Assembly (NCBI RefSeq): GCF_019802255.1
Contig: NZ_JAHYSS010000009.1
Location: forward strand, 1 to 64,000
Length of the DNA stretch: 64,000 nt
DNA from: Pedobacter polysacchareus
GTDB lineage: Bacteria; Bacteroidota; Bacteroidia; Sphingobacteriales; Sphingobacteriaceae
Direction: 5' to 3'
The position numbers and the translations under genes are program-made. Shown here in pieces: positions 1 to 7,644 of the stretch. The notes under the pieces are model-generated. The model made no database searches. It was not told where the DNA came from and was given only the letters and a program-made list of their open reading frames with translations. Within the stretch, counting starts at the first letter, position 1; every line of letters begins with the position of its first letter.

Positions 1-53
1 GACAAGTCAACAGTTTTCAAGACTGCCGCAATCGACCACTCTGCCAACTCTCC
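1..53 (-). tRNA. tRNA-Ser (UGA), 5' part, cut by window edge
   Basis: These bases are identical to the 5' part of the complete tRNA-Ser(UGA) at 36625-36711. They carry the acceptor 5' strand GGAGAG, the D arm, and the anticodon stem-loop with TGA (plus strand reads cagttttcaagactg). The 3' half lies left of the window. The 5' end is at 53 on the minus strand. Confidence 0.93.
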
Positions 54-57
54 GGCA

Positions 58-88
58 CAAAAGTACGAACTCCAGTCGGTTCTGCAAA
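58..88 (-). promoter_or_regulatory. Bacteroidota promoter of tRNA-Ser
   Basis: On the minus strand TTTG (88-85) is followed by exactly 19 nt and then TACTTTTG (65-58). This is a full match to TTTG-N19-TAnnTTTG. The -7 box ends 4 nt before the tRNA 5' end at 53. The second tRNA-Ser copy has the same arrangement with a different spacer sequence. Confidence 0.85.
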
Positions 89-165
89 TTATGATTCATT
101 TTATTTAATGAAGTCTTTATAAAGAGCTAAAACTGAGTAGTTTTATTTTTCAGGAAATCTTGTTT

Positions 166-879
166 TTAATCAAAAAGCGTCGGTATAATCAGTTCGTTGT
201 ATGGTTTAATGAGGTCAAGACCCTTATTCGGGCTCTTTTTTGTCGAAACCTTATTCACTTTTTTACTCACTTGCGTCCTGCTCATCAGATGATCAGGATA
301 GGGTTTACACATCTCCAGCAATTGTTCTACAGATAGCTTTTTGTTTAACCACCTTAGTTCTTCATTTCGATGCAGGATAACCGGCATTCTTTGCTTATCA
401 TGAATTTCGCCTACCGTCTTATTCGCTTCGGTAGTCATGATGCCAAAAGTCCGGTATTTCTTGCCGGTTTCCGGGTTTACCCACTGACTCCATAATCCTG
501 CGAAGCAGAAAGTTTTTCGCTCATTGGTAAAGCGATATGGCCGCTTGTCGGTATCAGTAATCTTTTGCCACTCATAAAAGCTATCTGCAATGATCAAACA
601 GGTTTTACGATGTTTCATTAAAGGAGCATAGGTTTTCTTTTCCATGACCTCTTCACTGCGAATGTTCCAGGTATCAAAGGTTAGTACATTGCTGCTCGCA
701 GTGTGGGGAACAATACCGAAAGACATCTGTTGAATCATATCAGGCTCATCAGAAGTAATGACCAAACCACCATCGGTAACGGCAATATTAGCATCCGGCT
801 CGTAAGCACCAACAAGTTGATACGGATTGTTTTTTAGAATCTCTTTTTCTTCGGCTGTTAGGGTATATCTTGCGCACAT
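166..879 (-). CDS. SOS response-associated peptidase (SRAP, YedK/HMCES family)
   Basis: 237 aa, the usual length for the family. SRAP proteins bind abasic sites in single-stranded DNA and form a protective covalent link through Cys2. The expected residues are all visible: Cys2 directly after the start Met, Asn72 in WNIRSEE, Glu103 in SFYEW and His160 in EIHDKQRMP. Cys2 fixes the start at 879, because any other Met would lose the catalytic residue. A -7-like TAGATTTG lies at 899-892 (minus), 13 nt before the ATG, without a clear -33 box. The gene stands alone, and I see no LexA-type operator. Family assignment is firm; activity is inferred. Confidence 0.93.
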   Translation of the reverse strand: MCARYTLTAEEKEILKNNPYQLVGAYEPDANIAVTDGGLVITSDEPDMIQQMSFGIVPHTASSNVLTFDTWNIRSEEVMEKKTYAPLMKHRKTCLIIADSFYEWQKITDTDKRPYRFTNERKTFCFAGLWSQWVNPETGKKYRTFGIMTTEANKTVGEIHDKQRMPVILHRNEELRWLNKKLSVEQLLEMCKPYPDHLMSRTQVSKKVNKVSTKKSPNKGLDLIKPYNELIIPTLFD

Positions 880-1065
880 AATTTAGGATAGCAAATCTAT
901 TTTATTTCTGCTGAATTTAGAAGGAAGCGGATCCTGTTTTACAAAAGATTAGACCGCTGTGAATAACCTAAGAATAAAGCGATAATATCTTGCTGGAGCT
1001 GATCGTTAATTGAAATTAATTTAACATCTTTAATTTCATCTATAAACACTCTCATCTTAGGCGAA

Positions 1066-3459
1066 ATGACTAGATCTTTTTTGTTCTCAATTACTTTATG
1101 GTTTCTGTTTTCAATATTTTCTATGAGCTTATATGCTCAAGGCGTACCTGCCATTTTCTTACATACAGATAAAGGTGCCTATTTTCCAGGTGATACCGTT
1201 TGGTTTAAAAGTTATGTGCTAAATGATGGGTTCCTGGATGAATCGTTAAGGAATTTGTATATCGACTGGGGAAATACTGAAGGCACAATTCTGGAGCATA
1301 ATGTTTACCTGCTCAGTGATGGCGTTAGCCCATCTCATTTTGTCATTCCCACAAACTATGAAGGCGATATCCTCAATTTAAACGCTTATACCACCATCAT
1401 TGCGAAAAACAAGGAGATGGGGTATTTCAGGTCGATCCCTATTTTACAGCAAAAAGCAAGGAAAAGGGAAAGAGTTAAAAGGGAGTATTTTCTGTCTATC
1501 CAGCCGGAAGGGGGTGTACTTTTAAAAGGCGTTATGAACAAAGTTATATTGAGTGCTTACGACCAAACTGGTCATCTGGCAGCACTTAATGGTAAAGTGT
1601 TAATGAAATCCGGTGAAGAATTACTCAGCTTTAGCAGTAAGGAGGATGGCTTTGCTGAAATCGCGATGATTGGGACGGAGGAAGAAAAAACAATCGAGTG
1701 GTCTGGTCCGGATGGAAAAATATCCAGTATAAAGCTTCCTGCAGTACTTAAAGAGGGTGCAAAACTCAGTGTCAGCAGTACAAAAGATACCCTTAGTATA
1801 GCGCTGTTGACCGCAATATCGCAGCAAGATCCGCAGACAGGTGTCTCACAAGAATATACGATTGAAGCAAGATTAAACCGTCATCAGCTATTTAGAAATC
1901 AATTCAAATTAACACCCGGAGCACGTGGTCATGTAAAGCTGCCTAAAAATGACCTTGATGCTGGAGTATTGCAATTGCTGTTATTTGACCAGAAGGGTAA
2001 AATGATTGGCCAGCGTTCGGTAATGATTGAAGACGAAGAATTAGTGATCAGCCCTAAACTGGAGGTGAAAGATTTTTCCAGGTATCCAAAAGGAAGGAAT
2101 ACACTTCAGATTGGATTACCTGAAGGAGAATATGCCAACCTATCAATTTCGATTACTGATGCGCAAGCTCCGGTAGACAGTACACATACGATTGTGGATG
2201 CTTTACTATTTAGCTCCTTGAGTAAGCATAGAATCATTGAGCCATTTAGTTATTTTAAGAATAAAACGATGCTGAACCGTTTCGTTCAAACCAATTCCTG
2301 GCAAACTGATTTCTCTAGTTTTGATGCGTTAAAGCCATTAAAAGATAGCTTGTTGTATTTAAAAGGTCGCATTCGGATGAACAATAAAGATAAGCTGACT
2401 TTTGATAAAAGGCTCGCTTCCTTAAAGGAAAGAAATTCGAAAAAGGGTAAATCAGTTAAAGGGGTTTCTTTAGGGTATCGGCCGTTGTCGGAGGGTCTGA
2501 TGAAGTATACCACACTTTCTCTTGATGAACAGGGTAGGTTTGAAATGAAAAAGTTTAACTTTTTAGACTCCATGGAGCTGCGGTTTGTGCAAATTGAAGA
2601 GGCGGTTAATGCGATTAGATTTCATGTCGATTACGAGTTTGCGGCAGTCCCTAAGCCTGATCGTTTATACCTCCCATCTGCTGTGGAAGGCCTAATTGAA
2701 AATCAAACCTTCCCGGAGAAAATATGGGAATATAACCCACGCTACTTTAAAGATAAAAATGGAGTAGTCACACTAAGGGAAGTTCGCATCAAAACAAGGC
2801 GAAATTATCGAATAGAAAATATGGATAAATACTACGCCAAAGGTTGGTATAGCAGGGAAGGGCTCGCATCTATTGATATACAGAATGATTCAAACCTGAT
2901 TGATATCTACGATTATAATGATCTGGTACGCTACCTGCAGCTTAAATACCCTATTATACATAAATTAAGGCCTATTTATGTGTTCGACGGGATTTATCAT
3001 ACCAACGGAATTCCAAATAGTGGTTTCAGCCCCCGAGTGAGAGATTCAACTGCTGCAGCTGTTGAATATCCTGATGTGAATCAGATCGCTTTTATTAAAA
3101 TTTTCGAAACCCATCCCAATAATCCTAATGGTGGGGCAATTGTATTTTATACAACAGGGCCGGATGGCGCTAATAAGAGTCTGGGCCGAAGAATAGATCT
3201 CCAAACTGTTGGAGGTTATGTAGGGATTATTCCATTTTCTAATCGTCTTTACTCGAATAAAGAGAAAATGAATCTTTTTTATGATGATGATAGGCAAACC
3301 CTATACTGGAATCCAATGGTATTGATGGAAGATAAGAGTTATAGCCTTGAATTTGATAACAATAGCAACCCCAGAGGTTACTGGGTAACGATTCAAGGGG
3401 TAACAAAATCAGGTAAAATGGTTTATTATCAAAAATTGATAGAAAAAGCAGATCAGTAG
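1066..3459 (+). CDS. Large secreted MG2-domain / TonB-plug-like protein
   Basis: 797 aa with an N-terminal signal peptide (hydrophobic residues 4-24, ending SLYAQG). Directly after it comes a stretch typical of the MG2 domain of alpha-2-macroglobulin-like proteins (HTDKGAYFPGDTVWFKSY, about 33-50), followed by beta-rich sequence. Near residue 636 the motif RPIYVFDGIYHTNG, followed by an IKIFETHP...GAIVFYTT segment, resembles a TonB-receptor plug domain, but no beta-barrel follows. There is no thioester motif. Proteins of this layout are common in Bacteroidota and mostly uncharacterised. The likely site is the periplasm or outer membrane. A role in surface-protein assembly or transport is only a guess. 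It is flanked by unrelated genes on the other strand. Confidence 0.7.
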   Translation: MTRSFLFSITLWFLFSIFSMSLYAQGVPAIFLHTDKGAYFPGDTVWFKSYVLNDGFLDESLRNLYIDWGNTEGTILEHNVYLLSDGVSPSHFVIPTNYEGDILNLNAYTTIIAKNKEMGYFRSIPILQQKARKRERVKREYFLSIQPEGGVLLKGVMNKVILSAYDQTGHLAALNGKVLMKSGEELLSFSSKEDGFAEIAMIGTEEEKTIEWSGPDGKISSIKLPAVLKEGAKLSVSSTKDTLSIALLTAISQQDPQTGVSQEYTIEARLNRHQLFRNQFKLTPGARGHVKLPKNDLDAGVLQLLLFDQKGKMIGQRSVMIEDEELVISPKLEVKDFSRYPKGRNTLQIGLPEGEYANLSISITDAQAPVDSTHTIVDALLFSSLSKHRIIEPFSYFKNKTMLNRFVQTNSWQTDFSSFDALKPLKDSLLYLKGRIRMNNKDKLTFDKRLASLKERNSKKGKSVKGVSLGYRPLSEGLMKYTTLSLDEQGRFEMKKFNFLDSMELRFVQIEEAVNAIRFHVDYEFAAVPKPDRLYLPSAVEGLIENQTFPEKIWEYNPRYFKDKNGVVTLREVRIKTRRNYRIENMDKYYAKGWYSREGLASIDIQNDSNLIDIYDYNDLVRYLQLKYPIIHKLRPIYVFDGIYHTNGIPNSGFSPRVRDSTAAAVEYPDVNQIAFIKIFETHPNNPNGGAIVFYTTGPDGANKSLGRRIDLQTVGGYVGIIPFSNRLYSNKEKMNLFYDDDRQTLYWNPMVLMEDKSYSLEFDNNSNPRGYWVTIQGVTKSGKMVYYQKLIEKADQ

Positions 3460-3470
3460 GGAAGGAGTCT

Positions 3471-4565
3471 TCATTTATATATCTCTGGTAAATCTAGCCG
3501 GGCAACGCCAATACGGTTATCAGCCATGCCATAATAAACATCGAAACGATTGGGCATTCCCAGATCATCCCGCCTGTCTATACCCGTTGGAAACACCACA
3601 TTGGCAATAGTGCCCACCTGCTCTTCCGGTAGATCTGGCGCAAGAACAGGTTCCGGTGAACGGTATAAGATTTGGTGGGGCTGTTCTTTATCCAATATCA
3701 TGATACCAGCGGAATAACTCAGTTCATGCTGACTACTATTCTGAAGGTCTGTTTCCCTAACCCCGTGGTATAAAATCAGCCAGCCATGTTTTGTAAGTAC
3801 AGGCGGTGTGCCTGCACCTATTTTTATATTTTCCCAATCTGCCTGTGGAATTGCCAAAGGTTGGTTGGATACAAATTTAGGCAAGTGTCCAGAGGGATGA
3901 TTCTCCTTGTTAATGTGAGAATAAGAAATCCAGATACATTCATGATGCTGTCTGATTTCATGGTCGTGTGGACGGGTTCTAAGCTCTTCCGGGCTGGTTC
4001 CAGGGAAAAGTGGGCGATGGAGCATGGCAAAAGAAGGATGGCCATGTGGACTCACAATAGATTCTGGAAATAGACAGGCATCCTTGTTGTTAATCTCGTT
4101 AAATTGAATGTGTTCATAAGGTTCAAAACTGGCCAGACCAAGTCTTTCCCAATAGATCAAGTCCTTGGAATAGGCAATCGCGATGCGAGGACCATTTGCG
4201 GAAAATGCAGTATAAGTCATCACATAGATCTTTAACGATATGATATAAGTAACCCTGGGATCTTCACATCCACCTCCACCATCCGGTCGCTTTTCATAAT
4301 CAGCCTCGGGTTCCAGTGCTACACCCTGTCGCTCAACACCAATTGGGTCACCAACTTCGTTAAAGATGACTTTCGCAATCCCGATTCTGGAATAGTTATT
4401 TTTACCGACTAAGCGTGGAAATAAGTAAAGGTCTCCATCAGGACCTCTTACTGCAGCTGGATTTAGCACACCTTCTATTTCCAGCTCATTTCCTGGCTGA
4501 GGCTCCATGATCAAGCCCATTCGCTTTAATTTGATCGAATCCATCTGAGATTTATTTGCTTTCAT
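3471..4565 (-). CDS. GH130 family beta-mannoside phosphorylase/hydrolase
   Basis: 364 aa. The GH130 five-bladed beta-propeller signature is visible: NPAAVRGPDGDLYLFPR (about 35-51), then Gly-rich sequence leading into GCEDPRV (99-105), and later HDHE and LYHGV elements. GH130 enzymes phosphorolyse or hydrolyse beta-mannosides and related glycosides. No signal peptide, so it is cytoplasmic. The start overlaps the end of the upstream HAD gene by 14 nt. Met8 (4544) is a possible alternative start. It is last in a four-gene operon with an aldolase and two HAD hydrolases. Substrate cannot be read from the sequence. Confidence 0.85.
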   Translation of the reverse strand: MKANKSQMDSIKLKRMGLIMEPQPGNELEIEGVLNPAAVRGPDGDLYLFPRLVGKNNYSRIGIAKVIFNEVGDPIGVERQGVALEPEADYEKRPDGGGGCEDPRVTYIISLKIYVMTYTAFSANGPRIAIAYSKDLIYWERLGLASFEPYEHIQFNEINNKDACLFPESIVSPHGHPSFAMLHRPLFPGTSPEELRTRPHDHEIRQHHECIWISYSHINKENHPSGHLPKFVSNQPLAIPQADWENIKIGAGTPPVLTKHGWLILYHGVRETDLQNSSQHELSYSAGIMILDKEQPHQILYRSPEPVLAPDLPEEQVGTIANVVFPTGIDRRDDLGMPNRFDVYYGMADNRIGVARLDLPEIYK

Positions 4566-5328
4566 TTAAGGTGTTTTTATCAGAGTTGTTTAGACAGGCA
4601 ATAATGGTTTCGATTACTTTTTTAGTTTCCTGAGGGTCTTTAACAGAGATACAAACTACCCCCGTTTTTCGGGCAGGATGGTCATTTCCTCCTTCAAAAA
4701 GCGCATCGCCAATGAATATCATTTCTGCAATGGAAATTTTAAGCGTTTCCTGAAGTTTATGAATGCCGTAAGCTTTGTCGATCCCAGGTTTCGTGATGTC
4801 GATAGAAGTGGCACCACCCATCTGCACGGAAAATTCAGACAAGGACTGGTCTAGCTGTGCTTTGATCACCTTTCGTTTGCTAAAATCAGGATCCCATACT
4901 TTCTTGGCTTCAAGAGGGGCCTGCTGACCTAAAGCTGAATAGGTGATCTGGCTGCCGCGATCTTCAATCTGCTCTCCCCAGGTCTGCGCAGGCGTAAAGC
5001 CGGAAAGCGATATGGCATGATGCAAATTATCCAGTATTTTTTGCCGTTCTGCTGCAGTAAAATTTTCTTCGTAAAGCTGCTTCCAGTCATGTTTATATTG
5101 ATAATATTTGGTGCCGCAGGTCGGTAAAATTGACAAATGCGTAAGATTAGCTGCAGCAGGAAGATGAGAAAGGACCTGCTTTTCAAATTGTGGCCAATTG
5201 CCGCCAGAAATGATCGCTACTTGGGCAACTTGCAGTAAGTCGTTTAAGCATACGGACATTTCCGGGTCGATGGCAGCTTTGCTTTCCGCTAAAGTGCCAT
5301 CAAGGTCAAATATGATCAGTTTTTTCAT
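4552..5328 (-). CDS. HAD-IIB hydrolase, phosphomannomutase-like
   Basis: 258 aa. HAD motif I is DLDGTL with Asp8 and Asp10. Motif II lies in IISGGN (about 39-44), a motif III-type lysine in PGIDKAYG, and motif IV in GDALFEGGND (Asp208, Asp216). The block WGEQIEDRGSQITYSALGQQ (117-136) is typical of the branch related to eukaryotic phosphomannomutase. It probably acts on a sugar phosphate in the cytoplasm. It overlaps the aldolase upstream by 4 nt (ATGA) and GH130 downstream by 14 nt, so translational coupling is likely. Mutase versus phosphatase activity cannot be decided here. Confidence 0.8.
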   Translation of the reverse strand: MKKLIIFDLDGTLAESKAAIDPEMSVCLNDLLQVAQVAIISGGNWPQFEKQVLSHLPAAANLTHLSILPTCGTKYYQYKHDWKQLYEENFTAAERQKILDNLHHAISLSGFTPAQTWGEQIEDRGSQITYSALGQQAPLEAKKVWDPDFSKRKVIKAQLDQSLSEFSVQMGGATSIDITKPGIDKAYGIHKLQETLKISIAEMIFIGDALFEGGNDHPARKTGVVCISVKDPQETKKVIETIIACLNNSDKNTLNESK

Positions 5329-6353
5329 GATGCTTCAGCGTCATTTTCCATTCCATGATGGTACTCCGCTCTGCGTGCGGCACTGTTGCAGGCTGCACGA
5401 TGGGCCAATGCCTTTTGCGCCCTGGCCACGTTTTGATCCTCACCCTTCCAGATTTCTAATGCCGGTTGCTGGATCGCCCTGGAAAAGGAAAAAGTTAAAG
5501 GCCATGGCAGAAGTGATCCAAACCTGAGCTGCATCATGTTCAGCCGCTCAGAAGCAAGGACAGGAGATTGTCCTCCTGAAAGAAATGCAATGCCGGCAAC
5601 AGCCGCAGGGACAACATGGAGAAAAGTAGACACGGTTTGCTGGGCGATCGTTTCTGTATCACTTTGCGCTGGACAAGCCAGACCAGGTAATACCATATTC
5701 GGTTTTAAAATCATGCCTTCCAGAAACACTTTCTGTTCATACAAAGCATTAAAAACTTCTTTTAAAACATCCTGTGTGACTGCTGCACACCTTTCCAGGG
5801 TATGGTCTCCATCCATCAACACTTCTGGCTCCACGATAGGCACTATTCCGGCCTCCTGACAAAGTATCGCATAACGGGCAAGGGTATAAGCATTGGCTGC
5901 TATACAGGCTTTTGTAGGAATATTTGTGTCGATATGGATCACCGCACGCCATTTGGCAAAACGTAAACCCATTTGATAATAATCGGCCAGGCGAATTCCT
6001 AAACCGTCCAGTCCTTCTGTAACCGTTTCTCCTGAAAAAAATGGTACCGTTCCCCGATCTACTTTTATCCCCGGAATTATGCCTTTTTGTTTAAGAATAG
6101 CCAGAAAAGAATGTCCATCACCAGTGTTTTGATGAAGCGTTTCTTCGAAAAGTATCGCACCGCTGATGCTTTCTTCCAAATGAGGCGTAGTTACGATCAA
6201 TTGGCGGTATTTGCGGCGGTATTCTTCGGTTTGTGGAATGCCTAAGGCCTTAAATCTTTTGTCGCAGGTACCGGTACTCTCGTCCATCGCCAGCAATCCT
6301 TTATCCTCTCTCATGAGCCTTTCGGCTATGTTTTTAAGTTCTTGGGTGTTCAT
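5325..6353 (-). CDS. Class I fructose-bisphosphate aldolase
   Basis: 342 aa, the usual length for the metazoan-type class I enzyme. Family signatures are GLLAMDEST (19-27), GIKVDRGTVPF (95-105), FAKWRAV (132-138), VEPEVL (174-179) and the Schiff-base motif MILKPNMV with Lys217. It cleaves fructose-1,6-bisphosphate to DHAP and glyceraldehyde-3-phosphate in the cytoplasm. Linkage to two HAD hydrolases and GH130 suggests a dedicated sugar-processing role alongside central glycolysis. The start follows the stop of the upstream HAD gene by a few bases. Confidence 0.93.
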   Translation of the reverse strand: MNTQELKNIAERLMREDKGLLAMDESTGTCDKRFKALGIPQTEEYRRKYRQLIVTTPHLEESISGAILFEETLHQNTGDGHSFLAILKQKGIIPGIKVDRGTVPFFSGETVTEGLDGLGIRLADYYQMGLRFAKWRAVIHIDTNIPTKACIAANAYTLARYAILCQEAGIVPIVEPEVLMDGDHTLERCAAVTQDVLKEVFNALYEQKVFLEGMILKPNMVLPGLACPAQSDTETIAQQTVSTFLHVVPAAVAGIAFLSGGQSPVLASERLNMMQLRFGSLLPWPLTFSFSRAIQQPALEIWKGEDQNVARAQKALAHRAACNSAARRAEYHHGMENDAEAS

Positions 6354-6357
6354 GCTT

Positions 6358-6987
6358 TTAAGGGTTTTTGGAAGAATTAATTTCCTGAATGATCTGCTGT
6401 GTAGTAGCGAAGTCCTGGTGATGAAAGCTTCGGATACCGAGTTTCTGAGCAGTTTTTATCAGCATCAGACGGTCGTCAAAATAAATGCATTCCTCCGGGG
6501 AAACCTGTGCGATGCCCATAGCCAGATTAAAAATACCTGGATCAGGTTTACGCATCCCCACCTCGCAGGAGGAAATAAAAGCATCAAAGCAATCGTGTAA
6601 ACCAAACTTCTGAATGCGGTAATTGTTGAGCTCCCGACCTTCATTATTGATAGAGATGAGCCTGTGGCCGCAGGTCTTTTTCCATTCTTTTAACCAGGAA
6701 AGCAGTCCAGGCAATTCTACCGATTGCGCAAACATGAAGTCCTTAAAATCTTGTTTGCTAAAAGATCTTGGATGATTGAAAACGACTACATCCAGGTAAT
6801 CGTCCAGGGTAATTTTCCCTATCTCATACACATTGAAGATAAAATCGTGGAGCACATCCATTTCTTCATAATTCAGGTCGAAAAGTTTGGCCGCCTCTTG
6901 CCTGGATTGGTGCCCCCAGCCATTATTGAGCAACACACCGCCGACATCAAAAAAGAGTACTTTAATTCTGGAATCTTTCATAATCAA
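6358..6987 (-). CDS. HAD-IA family hydrolase
   Basis: 209 aa. Motif I is LFFDVGGVLL near residue 12, where the second Asp of DxD is replaced by Gly-Gly as in many HAD-IA variants. A Ser/Asn motif II lies in LISINNEG, and motifs III/IV in RKPDPGIF and YFDDR. It probably dephosphorylates a small metabolite in the cytoplasm. First gene of the minus-strand operon that continues with the aldolase 4 nt downstream. Met3 (MKDSRIKV) is a plausible alternative start. Confidence 0.85.
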   Translation of the reverse strand: MIMKDSRIKVLFFDVGGVLLNNGWGHQSRQEAAKLFDLNYEEMDVLHDFIFNVYEIGKITLDDYLDVVVFNHPRSFSKQDFKDFMFAQSVELPGLLSWLKEWKKTCGHRLISINNEGRELNNYRIQKFGLHDCFDAFISSCEVGMRKPDPGIFNLAMGIAQVSPEECIYFDDRLMLIKTAQKLGIRSFHHQDFATTQQIIQEINSSKNP

Positions 6988-7053
6988 ATTTAGATGATAA
7001 CAAAAATTCCAGACGTTAGTTTGCGGAGCGCTTAACCCAAGTGCAGCTCTTTT

Positions 7054-7410
7054 TTATTTTTTGATTTCCTTAGGCCCTAAAAATAAGAGGATAACGGCCG
7101 TAATTTTTAAGAAACCAGAAAATAGCTGTAAGGTATAAGGGGAGTTGAGGTTGATTTCTGGCGCGGTGGCCGACAGCAAAGGGAAAATGCTCAGCACAGT
7201 CACAAACAGGGCCACCCATTTTACCCAATGTTTTCCAATGAAAGCAAAGTAACCTAATGTCATAAACATTAATGAGGTTTCTACGCCAACAGATAGCTCA
7301 AAGTTTGCATCTTGTCGACTTTGAATGACGCCGACAATTACATCAACTAATATAGCCGCAAAAATTATATAGGAGGCAAATTTGAAACTCTGGTGCACCT
7401 GATCTTCCAT
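7054..7410 (-). CDS. Small integral membrane protein, unknown function
   Basis: 118 aa, with four hydrophobic segments (about 11-29, 45-58, 63-83 and 95-113) and a charged C-terminus ending GPKEIKK. No signal peptide or catalytic motif. I do not recognise the family. It lies 66 bp upstream of the HAD/aldolase operon on the same strand and could be co-transcribed, but nothing ties the functions together. Confidence 0.65.
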   Translation of the reverse strand: MEDQVHQSFKFASYIIFAAILVDVIVGVIQSRQDANFELSVGVETSLMFMTLGYFAFIGKHWVKWVALFVTVLSIFPLLSATAPEINLNSPYTLQLFSGFLKITAVILLFLGPKEIKK

Positions 7411-7595
7411 TTCTATCTTAAAATGGCCAAGGTACTATTAAATTCATCAGAGCCCAAACCCAATCAGGCTTTGTCGCTTAGCCTGTTAAGGCTTTTAGCG
7501 GTAGGAATGAAATTATAAGCGTCTTTGCTCAGGTAGATAAACGGGGAGAAAAAGCAATAGGAACAATCATTTTTTTATGAATGGGGAGGGCTAAG

Positions 7596-7625
7596 TTGTT
7601 AATTGTCTTGATTTTAAATACCTTG
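7596..7625 (+). promoter_or_regulatory. Possible promoter of the penicillin-acylase gene
   Basis: TTG (7596-7598), a 20-nt spacer and TACCTTG (7619-7625) resemble the Bacteroidota consensus, with one base missing in the -7 box. The start codon is 20 nt downstream. The match is weaker than at the tRNA genes. Confidence 0.35.
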
Positions 7626-7644
7626 TTTGTAAGATCGCTCCTCT

